Positions 26,180 through 39,011 of a stretch of DNA of 64,000 nucleotides are shown here, piece after piece (the stretch's first letter is position 1; the number at the start of each line of letters is the position of its first letter). The notes below the pieces were generated by a model. The model was not told the origin of the DNA. It made no database searches and saw nothing but the letters and a program-made list of their open reading frames with translations. The stretch comes from Fremontodendron californicum. Taxonomy: Eukaryota > Streptophyta > Magnoliopsida > Malvales > Malvaceae. The stretch is from assembly GCA_030761205.1 (NCBI GenBank), contig JAULJL010000032.1:8561134-8625133 (forward strand). The letters are read 5' to 3'. The position numbers were made by a program, and so were the translations under genes.

Positions 26180-26935
26180 CTTCCTTCTTGACTTTTGAAG
26201 CTTAATTCCATAGCTTTCCAACGGTAGTTTACTCGTCCAAATCGGACAAGATTTGCCCATCCAAATCAGTTGAGGAAGTTCATGAAGTTGACAGAATCCC
26301 GAGCAGGCAGAATGTCCGGCGCCTAGGTGCCCAGTAGACTGTTTTGGAAGGAAAAAAACACGAAAAGGAATGAAATACTTACCTGTTAGTTGGGCGCGAG
26401 GTTTCTGATTTCAGGAGTCTATAGCTCTTTAAATAAAACCTTTTAAGGCTCAAATAAAGGGGAATTAAGTTCTAAAAACCTAATTTTCTTTAGAGAATAG
26501 TAGCCACCAAAGATTTGCAAGGAGCTAAAAAGATTTTGGGAGATTGAAGATTGACGATCTGACAACCCTTAGTTTTCTCTTATCGGTTATCTTCTTTATC
26601 TTTCTTGTATTATTGATGATGGTGAAACTCTTTTATTTTATATTTTTATTATTTAGCATGGACTAATTTATTTTTCTAGGATTTCAATGGAACTCAAAAC
26701 ATAGTTTGGATTATTTTACTCTCTAGTTTGATTTAATGATATTTGAGTTGTTTATGCATTCTTGTACTTAATGCTTCTAATTACTTGATCACTAATTAAA
26801 CTGATTTGTTAACCTAAATACAACTAGGCATAGGGAGTTTAGTTTAGACATGGATTGGATAACACATGTTTCATATTCATTTATTAGGATGAATTGATCT
26901 GCATGTAGGATAGAAATATACTTACGTTCAATGAG
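26180..26935. other. Unassigned repeat-like DNA between elements B and D
   Basis: Not similar to the Ogre LTR or to the copia-like family. It has a GC-rich spot 'ggcgcctaggtgcccagt' at about 26320 and is otherwise A+T-rich. It may be a fragment of another LTR element or the old flank of element A. No ORF is supported. Confidence 0.4.
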
Positions 26936-27497
26936 ACCTAATTAATTAAATGAAATCCCTCATTAAATAATATTGAGTCCATGTTAGCATGAAGAGTTAC
27001 CTTCCACCTTCATAACAAGATAACCAGACTTCCTTTAATCAAAGGCTTAGTGTGACGATCACAGGTCAAACTTTTACATGAATATGTTTGAGTTATAGAA
27101 GGTGAGTCTTACTCAACTAAAATTCATGTTGTCCGGATACGAGAAATTTGACCTCATGACATTTAGAGGCAATGGTTAGGCGAAATGAATTTGATGCATT
27201 TAGGCAAAGAGTTGTCCCCTAACTAATCTAGGAGTTGCATAGAGACGCAATTGGTAAGCTAAGTTACCTACTCAATTAGTTTCGTCATGATCACCGTGAC
27301 GGTCGAGGTCATGATTGGGATCAAAGAGCTAGCTCATTAAGAAATTTAAATGTTAAATTTCTCGAAATAGTAGTTGAGGGCTATTATTTTGACAAAATAA
27401 TGAGAATAATCATTAAAGTTTTAAAACCTGACATTAATGATTACTACTTGCAAATTATTGACTATTAAAATGCATTAGTTCATATAGGATATAAACC
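26936..27497 (+). mobile_element. Truncated leader of TR-GAG-like copia element D
   Basis: From 'caatgagacc' onward this matches the leaders of element C (about 38430-39010) and element E (minus strand, about 45320-45850), including 'aggcaaagagttgtc' and 'ggagttgca'. The 5' LTR and primer site of D are absent; the left part has been replaced by unrelated DNA. Confidence 0.75.
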
Positions 27498-28354
27498 ATG
27501 GCTGGCAATTTATCGCTAAGAAGCATACTCGATGCTAACAAATTAATCGGGTCGAACTTCATAGACTGGTTTCGCAATGTCAAGATTGTCTTGACACAGG
27601 AAAATAAGGCTTATGTTCTGGATGAGCCCATTCTAGATGAGCTCGCTGCTGATGCAACTAAGGAAGAACGAGCCGCCTATCGAGTTCATAAAGATGATCT
27701 TGTTCAAGCCACTTGTGTGATGTTGGCTAGCATGGCTCCCGATCTCCAGAAACAGCACGAGGCCATAGATGCTTAGGATATCATCTTTAACCTTAGAGAA
27801 TTGTTTGCTAAGGAAAACCGCACTGAGAGGTTCGGCATTTCGAAGGAACTGTTCTAAACGAAATTGTCAAAAAGTAGCCTAGTGAGGCCTCATGTGCTAA
27901 AGATGATAGGGTTTATAACCCGTATGGAGCAACTCGGATGGGTCATGGATCATGATCTGAGCATTGACCTGATACTGTCTTCACTACCTGAGAGTTTCTC
28001 GCAGTTCGTGTTGAACTTCAACGTGAACCATATTGAGACCACTCTTTGAGGGTTGTTGAATTTTCTCACTCAGGCTGAGCAAACCATCGTTAAGGACAAG
28101 TCATCTGTCTATTTAGTTTCCTCTTCTAAACCTAAGGGTAAGAAGAAGAGAAAGACTAGATGGGATGTACCTCATCCTGCTTCAAATAGTTTCAAGCCTA
28201 ACGCTGTGTGAAGATAGACAAGGCCGATGACAAGGGAACATGCCATTACTGTGGTAAACCAGGTCATTGGAGGCGCAACTGCAAGTAGTACCTTGAATCT
28301 GTCAAGGGAAAAAAGCTGAAAGGTGTTTCAACTTTAGGTATAACTTATGATTAA
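27498..28354 (+). pseudogene. gag: Ty1/copia-type gag (UBN2-like), element D
   Basis: Starts MAGNLSLRSILDANKLIGSN, with the copia Gag signatures IDWFRNVKIVLTQENKAYVL and MIGFITRMEQLGWVM. It ends with a basic stretch (KGKKKRKTRWDVP) and an intact CCHC zinc knuckle CHYCGKPGHWRRNC at 28241-28283. In-frame stops interrupt it near 27774, 27857 and 28048, and there is a frameshift before the knuckle. No protease, integrase or reverse transcriptase follows: the next recognisable object is the polypurine tract at 29161. This fits a gag-only, non-autonomous element (TR-GAG type). The same gene in elements C and E is decayed in different places. Confidence 0.85.
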
Positions 28355-29160
28355 TTCACTTCTCTTGGTATATGATACCTTATATTTGGTACTAAATATG
28401 TATGACATATTGTAGGGACCAAAGGAAAGAGCAGTGAAGATGGACCGTGACGATGGCAACCTTGCTTGGTACTGGATCAAAGCTTGCCTTCTGTTTTATG
28501 TTTATTGAAACATTATGATTTATTTTATGAACATTTGATGTTTATTTGTTGGCATTATGGGCCAACTTTGAGGATGTTTATTTTATGTTATTGAACATAT
28601 TGTTTTACTGGCATATGGATGCCATGCTTATTTAAATTCCTCTTAAATAAAACTTTTATAGAACCGTTCTATATATCATGGTCTTTCATTCTATTTTATA
28701 CAACTTGCATAGTATAAGAATACTAATCGGCTTAGTAATTTGGAATTCAAAAATAGTTTTGAATTGATTTCCCTTAAGTTCTACACATGTAGGATTTAGT
28801 GGGAGCTATCATTTTTTTTAAATGTTAAAGATAATAATTGAACTTAGCAATAAAAAATTGCCATTATGTAAAATTGCAATTATTTGGAAACGTTCAAACT
28901 AGAGAGGATTGCATGTTTATACCCTAAAGGTTATAAAACAAACTCTTTTGTTTTGGCTTGCAAAAGGAGTTACGTTTGGATCATTAGCTACAAGCTAATA
29001 ATAGATTCCAATAGTTGTTAAAGTAACAACTGAGCGATATGATTGGGATCTGGGTCTCGTTGTGATCCAAATAGTTGAATAACTTTGATAATGGGATTAT
29101 CATGAATATAACTAAGCATATTCTCATGAGGCACTTAAGCAATATGATTGTCTCAAGTGC
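28355..29160 (+). other. 3' untranslated region of element D
   Basis: No ORF. Collinear with 39869-40680 of element C (shared 'tatgacatattgtagggacc' and 'ttttgttttggcttgcaaaa'). Confidence 0.65.
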
Positions 29161-29171
29161 AAGTGGGAGAT
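29161..29171 (+). promoter_or_regulatory. Polypurine tract of element D
   Basis: aagtgggagat directly before the LTR, identical in core to the tracts of C (about 40679-40689) and E (minus strand, 43084-43095). Confidence 0.75.
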
Positions 29172-31775
29172 TTTTAGTATATGCCCTAGAACCAATCAGA
29201 TTGGACAAGGGATATACAGTTAATAATGCAAACCAGTCACTATACATTAGTGACATAGGGTTTTCCTTCATGTTAGTACGATGATAAAAAGTTATTAAGT
29301 ACTAATTGGATGAAGCCCATGTAACACAAAGGCCTTGCAAAGGAAATATTTATAATTGTGAGATCCTTATGCATCAAAGCCGTGTTCCTAAAATCATTCC
29401 TGGTCATCGTATTGCCAAGACAGGGCATTGGCAATGCTCAAAGATTAGTACATGTTAATCCTACTTAGTTGTGAAGTAAGCAAGTGATCTCACGTCTTGT
29501 AGTATGAGGGATACTTAGGATAACATATAGGTGCTTGTCTGTTGAACAAGTTCACTGAACTTGGCCCGCTATGAGAACTCCATTTGGTATGGTCACTTAA
29601 GTGTCTATGGAAATGTTCTCACGTGCCAGTCATGTAAATTAGTCCTCGGACTTGTAATACTAGGTCATCTTGTATGGAGAGTGTCATACTTCGATTCCAT
29701 CACGAATAGGTCCCAAATGAAGGGATGCTTATGGTAGGCTGGTTTTGGGTATGACATGAACTATACGTAGATGATGAGTGATCTTGAGAGGATTCACCAC
29801 TCCAAGTGACATCGGAGACATATCTCATCTGTTCTTGGCTTCGGTTAACTTGATAAAGTCTTTGGCCAAAGCATGATGGATTTAGGAGAAATCGTTTCTC
29901 TAAATTCATAAGGTTAACCATAAGCTGCAGAACTAATATGGATTGAACATGAGTAGACACTGCATCATGCTCTTGGGCTTTTCGGGATATCTTGGTGAAA
30001 AGATCGTATTACACTGATAGGCTAGTTACTGAAAGGTTTTAATAAGGTCACGTTGACTTTTCAACATTTGGGTGGTCTAGATGGGTTGCTAGATCCCGCT
30101 CTTGATCTATGTGTATAAATTAATCGGATTAATTTATACGCATTGCTAGCATTTTGGGAACCTAATGGGTCACACACAAAGATGGAATTGTTGGCTAAAG
30201 CTTGGGATTTAATTAAGTAATGACTTAATTGAATAAAAGGTTAATTTGGAGGACCTAATTGAATAAGATTCAAATTAGAACAGGTTAAGACATAAATTTG
30301 GATTTGAGACATCCAAATAAAGATGTCATAATAAGAGATAAGGATTGTCTTAATAAGACAATATGGATAAGGTTGTCTTAAGCAGATCATGTCTTAATTT
30401 AGACATGTCTTGAGATAAAGTTGTCTTGTTTGGACAATGTAGATAAGGTTGTCTGAAGCGGATCATGTCTTAATTTAGACATGTCTTAAGACAAGGTTGT
30501 CTTGATAAGACAATATGGATAAGCTTGTCTTAAGCAGACCATGTCTTCATTTAGACATGTCTTAAGATAAGGTTGTCTTGGACAAAATTAAGAAGTTGTC
30601 CGAAATGAGAAAAAGTTTCTCATTTTAGAGGAGTTTGATTACGAATCAAATTTTGACTTCTCGTATTTCACTAAACCGAACATTGCTTCGATTATGTCAA
30701 GTCCGAGTCCGGCACTAAGAGTTAGTGTTTGACTAGGACTCTATCACTTGTTAAGTGAAAGAGTTTCACTTGAATAAGGACTCTGTTAATCCGAGCTGGT
30801 TGAGTTCGATTAGGATAAGAGTTTGATTTTGAATCAAACTCTTATCCCTGTGAAATCGAGCTATTAATGGAAGACATAATTCGGGATAGTTTTGACTCGG
30901 CTTTAAGAGTTAGAGTCCCAGCTGAATTAGGATGCTTGAAGTGAAAGAGTTTCACTTTAACTAGGTTGTTTGGTTAAATTCAAGCACGTATCCTTACCTA
31001 TCTTGAAGCAGCCGAACCTGGACACTATTAAGGGAGGATTCAACTGACCTTTGATAAAGAAGAGATTGGGTTGAATTGAAAGTCTTTTAAAGAGAAGAGT
31101 TCTCTTAAAGCAAGAAGTTTAAATGGGATTAAAACTCTATCACTTCCCTAAGTGTCAACCTAGGAGAATTTTATTCTTTCATTAGCGTTAAAAGGAGAGA
31201 GTTCTTTTAAGGGCTAGCTGATCGGTTTTGTGTCCCGTTGATACAAGGAAGAAATCGTTCTTCCTCTTGAGAAGAAAATCAAGCATTCGGCTAAGGTTGT
31301 TCCTCCCATTGCCGAACCTTCCTCTCATCCATTATTGGTGTTTTTCTTGGTTGTCGATTCACCCTCTTCTTTTGGTGGTTTCAGCATTTGCAAGAAATCA
31401 AAGAAGGACCTTTTGATTATTTGATCGGACGATCAATTTGCTAGCATAGAGGAATCCCTGAGACCTTATGAAGGTGCCAACAGTCATCCGTGTGGATCAC
31501 CATTAGAGGCAAGACACTTGTGTTGCTCGTGGCCTCGAAGAAGTCGTTCGGTGACTGTCAAGTTGCTGACTTGTTGCAGGGATCGACATATGTGGGATTA
31601 TGAGTTCTTAAGTAGGTATGATTCTGATCTTGATGGTTTTTAATGTTTTAAATGCTATGTATCACATGTAAATCATGATCCAAGATCTTGCGATAGTCCG
31701 GGTGCTTCTATGTTTTGTTTTCGTTGTTATATTTTAAATTTTTGTTATATGAATGAGCCCGGACGAATCCCAACA
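29172..31775 (+). mobile_element. 3' LTR of element D (2.6 kb)
   Basis: Starts tttagtatatgccctaga (family consensus TGTTAG/TGTTGG, first bases mutated) and ends CCCAACA at 31775. It aligns along its length with the solo LTR at 33610-36145 and in blocks with the LTRs of C and E. No coding role. Confidence 0.8.
30350..30590 (+). repeat. Tandem repeats inside LTR of D
   Basis: Three units of about 70-85 bp carrying 'aaggttgtcttaagcaga' and 'catgtcttaatttagacatg', the latter a short palindrome. The solo LTR at 33610-36145 retains only a remnant (about 34670-34735), so the array changes size between copies. Confidence 0.75.
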
Positions 31776-33609
31776 GAAACTATTGCAAGGCAGTGTGTAG
31801 ATGTTATTTTGGATAATAACAGTTCTGATTCATTTCAAAAAAAAAAAAAAAAAGAATGACACTTCATCTCAAGCATCAACAAGTTTTGGTAGAGCCTCTG
31901 ACTATCCAATTATTGATGTGAATGCATCTAATCTGACCCTCGAAGCATCAAGTGAGTCATTCAGCCTAATAAATTCCAAATAAATACCTTGATTTGTTAG
32001 TCTTTTATCTAAGCCTAAATTCAATCAATTGTTCAACCCTTCTTAACTGTAAGTGCTACATATGTTTCACCTAACCAACAATTTGATGATGTCATACCTC
32101 AAACTTCTCAAGCTCTACCAAGTTAGTACAATTTCTAATACTTAAGCTTCATCTATTAATCTTTTTTTACTCAGCCAAATAGTGCACTTCTTTTATTGAT
32201 GTTATTAATATTTTTTTAAAGCTAGAGCTAAGTCAAATGTCCATTGTTTTTCAATTGTAGGTAGTTACATTACTTCGTTTAACCATCGATCTAATGATGT
32301 TCAAAACAAACTCCTGTTCTTAGAACAAGTTAGTGTGTCTCTATGTATGTTTCCAATTGAGTATAGTATGTTTCCAACACCTTTTATCATTATATTAATC
32401 ATATTGTGTTATAGTTTTTCTCCTCATTCTTATGTTCTTAGGAAAAGTCATTGAACCTTCACACTTCGGTAGGCCGTCATGCATTTGTCAATTTTGTGGA
32501 GCTTGCAAGCGGTATGAAGAAAGAGTTAACATAGCGCGAGATATATACAATCCCATTTTTTTTATGTTGTAGAGAAGGTAGAATATACTTACCTAAACCA
32601 AATGTTACTCTACCTTATTTAGATCATTTGCTGGATTTTTGATTAGGTGGTCAAGCTAAAAACTTTAGAGAGAACATTAGGCTTTATAACTCAATGTTTC
32701 AATTGACTTCTTTAGGTGCAAAAGTCGACCACTTGATTAATACCAGACTTGGTCTATATGTTTTTAAAATTAGTGGATAGAATTATCACAAGATAGGTTC
32801 TTTGATTCCTCCATCAGTTGATTCCTGCATCAGGTCAAAGACCTAAGTTCTCACAGCTTTATATACATGACACAGAAAATGAAATCCTCAATAGAAAAGT
32901 AGCCCTGTATTGTGAAAATGATGAAGGTATTATTAAAAGGAAAATCTTATTCGTGGACTCTTACAAATGTTGGATGAGAACAATTAGATTGTTAAGGCCT
33001 TTAGAATAGTGAAAGATAGATTAAATGGGTTAGAGATGTCAACTGTTAAGCTTAAATTAATAGGTACTAGACTTGATCCAGATAGAAATTATGTAGTTCC
33101 CTCTACTCCTGAAATAGTTGGATTAATTGTTGGAGACATGAATGAGTTAAGTAACCAACGAGATATCATTGTTGAACATAGATCAGAGGGTTTGCATTGA
33201 ATTAGCAGTTTACATCATTTATATATGCTTATGCAATATCCTTTACTTTTGCCATTTAGTGAGGATGGATATAGGACTGACATAAGATATAGATCTAGTG
33301 GTGGAAGAAGTGTTAAGAGAGAACGTGTCACAATGAGAGAGTATTTTGCATATTTGATTCAACAACGTGTGGATTAAGAGGTGGAAAATTGTTCCATCAA
33401 TTTTTAGTTGATGCTTTCACCAGTGTTGAAAGTGAAAGGTTAGATTATCGAAAATTAAACCAAAAACAAATGAGGTTAGAATTCTTTTCAGGAATCAGGG
33501 ATGTTGTCTTAAGAGGTGATCTTGATGCAAATGTTCTTGGAAATCATATTATTCTTCCTGCATCTTTCACTCCTAGGCCTCGATATATGTTCCAAAATTA
33601 TCAGGATGT
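31776..33609 (+). pseudogene. Helitron replication-helicase gene, N-terminal part (decayed)
   Basis: In broken frames this reads like the N-terminal part of plant Helitron Rep/helicase proteins: FGRPSCICQFCGACKRYEER (about 32465-32525), NFRENIRLYNSMFQLTSLGA (about 32660-32720), then KFSQLYIHDTENEI, LIGTRLDPDRNYVVPSTPEI and MREYFAYLIQQR at 33331-33366, the start of the Helitron_like_N region. Stops and frameshifts are frequent. The coding sequence is interrupted at 33609 by a solo LTR and resumes at 36146. Bases 31776-32440 are less certain. Rep HUH and helicase motifs lie further downstream in the family and are not present here. Confidence 0.75.
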
Positions 33610-36145
33610 TGTTAGTATATGCCCTAGAGCCAATTAGATTGGACAAGGGATATACAGTTAATAATACAAACCCATCACTATTCGTTAGTGATACAAGGTT
33701 TTCCTTCATGTTAGTACGATGATAAAGAGTTATTAAGTAGTAATCGGATGAAGCCCATGGAACGTAATGGCCTTGCAAGGGAATTATTTATAATTGTGAG
33801 ATCCTTATGCATCAAGGCCATGTTCCTAAAACTATTCCTGGTCATCGTATTGCCAAGACGGGGCATTGACAATGCTCAAAGACCAGTACATGTTAAGCCT
33901 ACTTACTTATGAAGTAAGCAACTGATCTCACGTGTTCAAGTATGAGGGACACTTGGGATAACATATAGGTGCTTGTTTGTTGAACAAGTTCACTGAACAT
34001 GCCTCGCTGTGAGAACTCCATTTGGTATGGTCACTCGAGTGTCTATGGAAATGTTCTCAAGTGCTATTCGTGTAAATTTGTCCTTGGACTTGTGATACTA
34101 GGTCATCTTGTATGGAGAGTGTCATACTTTGATTCCATCACGAATGGGTTCCAAATGAAGAGATGCTTATAGTAGGGTGGTTTTGGGTATGACATGAACC
34201 ATACGAAGATGGATGAGTGATCCAGAAAAGATTCACCACTCCAAGTGACATCGGAGACATATATCGTTTGTTCTTGGCTTCGGTTAACTTAATGAAGTCT
34301 CTGGCCAGAACATGATGGATTTATGAGAAATCATTTTCTAAATTCATAAGGTTAACCATAAGTTATAAGAACTACTATGGATTGAACATCTGCACCATGC
34401 TCCTGGGCTTTCCGGGATATCTGGTGAAAGGACTGTATTACACTGATAGGTTGGTTACTGAAAGGTTTCAATGAGGTCACATTGACTTCTCAACGTTAGG
34501 AACCTAATGGGTCACACACAAAGAAAGAATTGTTGGTTAAAGCTTGGGATTTAATTAAGTAATGATTAATTGAATAAAAGGTTAATTTGGAGGACCTAAA
34601 TGAATAAGATTCAATTTTCGTAGGTTAAGACTTAATTAGGATTGGGGAAATCCAAATAAGGATGTCTTAATAAGACAATATGGATAAGCTTGTATTAAGC
34701 AGACCATGTTTTAAAATAAAGTTGTCCTAGCCGTAAATAAGAAGTTGTCCGAAATGAGAAAAAAGTTTCTAATTTTAGAGGAATTTGTTTACGAATCAAA
34801 TTCTGACTTCTCGTATTTCACTAAACTGAACATTGCTTCGATTATGTGAAGTTCGAGTCCGGCACTAAGGGTTAATGTTTGACTAGGACTCTAACACTTG
34901 TTAAGTGAAAAAGTTTCACTTGAATAAGGACTCTGTTAATACGAGATGATTGAGTACGATTATGACTCTGAGAGTTTGATTTGGAATCAAACTCTTATCC
35001 CTATGAAATCGAGCAATTAACATAGACATAATCAGGGAGATGTTTGACCTCGACTTTAAGAGTTTGAGTTTCAGTCGAACTACGATGCTTAAAGTGAAAG
35101 AGTTTCACCTCAACTAGGTTATTTGGTTAAAATCAAACTCCCATCCTATTCTATCCTATGATGGCCGAATAGGGACTTAATAGTGGCTATGTTCATTCAA
35201 GCTTATGTGATAAGACTTTGATTTGAATTAAAAGTCTTTGGAAGAGAAGTGTTCTCTTCTAGTTAGGCATTTTGATTAAAACAAAACTCAATCCATTATC
35301 CCTACACAGGTGGCCAGCCAAGGCATGGCATGAATGAGAGAAAGAATTCTAAACTTGTAAAATGGGGTGTTACGGAAAAAATAAAAATAATGTGATTATT
35401 TTATTTTTATGCCTCGCGCTAAAAGAGAATGAAAAAAAGATTCTTCATCTTTTGGCTTTTACACCTATGTAAAGGGGGAATTCTTGTTTTGCATGTTACG
35501 GTTTATGTGACGTTTGAGGTTCTTGAAAATCGTGAAGACTTTTGCATGGATTTGTGACATATATTTTAGTGGTGAATTCTTGCTTTAAAAAGACACGGTT
35601 TTTGATAGCGGTTTTTCAAATAATGATTTTCTAAAGGAGAAGAACACTACAATTGGCCTAGATGAATAACCACATTGCCGAACCTCCAAATCCCTCTTTT
35701 AGTTGTTTTTTCTTAATTGCCGATTCACCTCTATTCTCTTGATGAGTTTCGGCACTTGAAAGAAATCATAAAGAGGAGCTTTTTGATTATTGATCATCTG
35801 ATCAATTTGCTAGCACAAGAGAATCCCCGAGACCTTACGAAGGTGCCAACAACCGTCCGTGTGGATTCCCGTTGGAGACAAGACACATGTGTTGCTCGTA
35901 GCCTCGAAGAAGCCGTTCAGTGGCTATCCATTTGCTGATTTGTTGCAGGGATCAGCACACTCGGGATTACGAGTTCTCGAGTAGGTAACATTATGATTTT
36001 GTTGGTGATTTAAAGTTTTAAATGCCATGAAACCCTTGTAAATCATGATCCGTGATCCTGAGGTTGTTCGGGTGTTTTTATGTTTACTTCCGCTACTTTA
36101 CCTTTGTATAAATGTGTTTATGCATGAGCCCTGACTTTCCCAACA
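33610..36145 (+). mobile_element. Solo LTR of the TR-GAG-like family, inserted in the Helitron gene
   Basis: TGTTAGTATATGCC ... CCCAACA, 2,536 bp, with no internal region on either side. Flanked by gatgt (33605-33609) and gatgc (36146-36150), a 5-bp target duplication with one change. The Helitron reading (NYQD before, MAICRHYG after) is collinear across the insertion, which confirms the target site. Confidence 0.9.
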
Positions 36146-36282
36146 GATGCTATGGCCATTTGTCGATATTATGGATTTTCGGATCTCTTTATAGCATTTA
36201 ATTGCAATCCAAAATGGGGAGAAATACAAGAGGCTTTGAAATTCATGCCTGGACAAAGACCTGAAGATAGACCAGACATTGT
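36146..36282 (+). pseudogene. Helitron_like_N fragment after the solo LTR
   Basis: Open for about 45 codons: MAICRHYGFSDLFIAFNCNP then KWGEIQEALKFMPGQRPEDR. This is the conserved core of the Helitron_like_N domain and continues the gene broken at 33609. It ends abruptly at the truncated LTR of element C. Confidence 0.85.
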
Positions 36283-36685
36283 GTGAGATTGATTAAAGGA
36301 GAAAAATACAAGAATATAAACCTTTTGATTGTGATCTTATGATCAACTTGCTAGCACAAGTGAATCGCCATACCTTAGAGAAGGGTCCATCAGCTGTTCG
36401 TGTGGACTAGCTCTAGAGGAAGGACATTGTGCTTCTTGTGGTCTTGGACGAGTTGGAAGCTTTGTAGATCTTGGATTCAAGATTAGGATCTACAACTTAA
36501 GGTTACGATATCTTAAGTAGGTAACTTCTAAATCATATGGGTGATTTAATTGTTTTTGAATGTTATAAACCTATGCAAACACAAGCCTAAGATCCTGTTG
36601 TACTTTGGGTGCTTCATTGTTTATTTTCGCTGCACTTTGATTATCATGTTTTTTCATGAGCCCAAGGTAGAGTGAATTCCCAACA
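36283..36685 (+). mobile_element. Truncated 5' LTR of element C
   Basis: 403 bp matching the last 403 bp or so of the 3' LTR (from about 42043 to 42445) and ending CCCAACA. The first 1.35 kb is missing. The junction with the Helitron fragment shares only the letters gtg, so an end-joining deletion is likely. Confidence 0.85.
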
Positions 36686-36686
36686 G

Positions 36687-36699
36687 TGGTATCAGAGCC
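36687..36699 (+). promoter_or_regulatory. Primer binding site of element C (initiator tRNA-Met)
   Basis: tggtatcagagcc one base after the LTR end, the standard plant tRNA-iMet primer site. Confidence 0.9.
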
Positions 36700-39011
36700 A
36701 AGGTTATGTTGTTTACATGAGGTTTATGCATGTCAATTCTTGATGATATACAAGTTAATTTGTCTGTATTGATTTGGCATGATTTTCGTTCTTATGTTTA
36801 AAAAAAATATTATTTTCTTTATTTTGTTAAATCTGGACAGTAATACTTTAATCATGTTTAAAATTGTTTAAACGATAGATTAAAATTTTTATGGTCAACA
36901 AGGATTAAAGTCATGACATGTCTTAGTAAACCCGACAAGTTTTGATGTCAAAAACATAGTTTTGAGTCAAGTTTTGTAAGCTGATTTGGAGATGATATAA
37001 AATTGATTTTATAGTTGTTTTAGATCTGGAAATTTTATATTATATGCTGCCATTGAAGTTACAAAATTGATTTGAGCTTAAAACGTTTAAGCAAAGTTGT
37101 TTTTGGACACGAAACGTTGTTACTACAATGCTGAAAATTTTTGGACTATTTTATAGGTGTTTACATGCCATAAAATTCAAGCATGAGTGTGGAAACGTTC
37201 CACATTTTTGCTAGGAGTTTTGGACAACATCTAAGGTGAATATGATTCATCAATTATGGCTAGTTTAGGGATGGAACATGACTAGACAAGGTGGCAATTG
37301 TTGCTACATGCTAGTAAGGCCGAATCAAAACACCAAGGAGGCAATTGTTGCCGAATTGAGTAAAGTTATTAGGGGTTGTTATTAGGCTCTTTCGAGCATC
37401 CAGTAGCCACATGTATATGGCATATAATAGTCTGATCATAGGCTGGCAGCGGCCATTCAATGGCCAAAAAGATTGCCTACGCCTAGGACACTAAGAGTTA
37501 GAGTCCTACTCTAACAAGGAAACCGTTTCCTAGTGGGAGTGTGAATCCTAAATGTTAGGAGAGACTTGTAGTATGATTAGGTAAGAGTTACCTAATGAGA
37601 CTTTAACTTCCTAAAGAGTTAGGATGGATTGCAAACTTAAAGATCTGGTATAAGACAAAAAATAGAAGTCCTAAAAGGTTTAGGATTTTGAGCAAGCTAG
37701 AATGTTTTGTCCTAATTAAGACAAGCAACCTAAAAGTTAGGTAAAGTCCGATTTCAAGATAGCCTTCTTAATTGTTAAGATGTTATTAAAAGTGTTTTAA
37801 TGGGTGGAACCGAAATTGCTAGAATGATTTGATAAATTGTCTCAGATTTATTTGGTGACATTTATGCAAATAGTACACAAGATCACCAGGTGATATTGAC
37901 TATGCATGTTTATATTTCATGCTTATAATATGATTATGTATGCATGAAGTATGGTTATGGACTAGACCTTAGTATGACTAGGGAATGTATGGTTGAATTT
38001 TCTTATTGGTATTTTATAAATAGGGTCTGCGCAACCTGCCTTCTCTTTTTCATTCCGGAGTTGTAAATTCTCTTCTCATCTAACTCCCCTCGAATGTAAC
38101 TCGAAGTTTCTGATAGAGCAATGTAATTGTTATATTCTTTATAGATTTAGATTTAGGATAGAAAGTAGAATTTATATAAATTCCAAGTTTGTAAGGAGAT
38201 AAGGTGCCAAGAAGAAGCGACCAAGGAGACTACTAACAAAGCTTTCGAAAATTATGTATGGTAGCCTCTAGGAATTTGACCAACTAATTTCCTAATGGCT
38301 CAAGGAAATAAGACTAGAATAAAGTCCATAATCATCCTAGTAGATTGCATGTGATAGATTTATTTTGAATTATATATATATGCGATGTATGTAATTGAAT
38401 GAATGCTATGCATGTCAATCAATTATGAAATCAATGAGACCTATATAAAAGTTAATTGAAATACCTCATTAAATTATACTGAGTCCATGTTACGTATGAT
38501 AAGTTGCCTTCCACCATCATAACAAGATAACCAGAGTTCTTCCATTCGGAGGCTTGTTGAGTCACTCAAGGTCAAACTTATGTACGAACATGTTTGAGTT
38601 ATAGAAGGTGGGTCTTACTCAAGTAAGTGTTATGTAATCCAGATGCATCAAACTTGATCACATGACATTTAGAGGCAAAGTTAGGTGAAATGCATATGAT
38701 GTATTTAGGCAAAGAGTTGTCACCTAACTGGATCTAGGAGTTGCATGGAGATATAATTGGTAAACTAAGTTACCTACTCAATTAGTTTCAACATAGCTTG
38801 TTGAGTCACTCAAGGTTATGCTGGAATGAAAGGGGTCTTAGCTCATTCAGAAATTTAAAAGTTAAATTTCTCGAAATAGTAGTAGAGGGCTATTATTTTG
38901 TTAAAATAATGAGAATAATCATTTAAGTATTAAAGCCTGGCATAAATGATTACTACTTGCTATTTATTGACTGTTAATTGTTTTTGATTCATATAGGATA
39001 TAAACGCTGAA
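36700..39011 (+). other. Long 5' leader of element C, non-coding
   Basis: 2.3 kb without a supported ORF. Its right part matches the leaders of D and E. The position homologous to the F insertion in E is here uninterrupted at about 38255-38265 ('ccatacataattttc'). Confidence 0.7.

Noticed and set aside
29075..29284. Short plus-strand frame across the start of the LTR of D, with a relative at 33516-33722
   Set aside because: Covers an LTR edge shared by family members; no domain, and the similarity is explained by the LTR.
36146..36282. Helitron 3' terminus (CTRR with hairpin) at the end of this fragment
   Set aside because: The fragment ends inside coding sequence at a truncated LTR; there is no hairpin or CTRR end.
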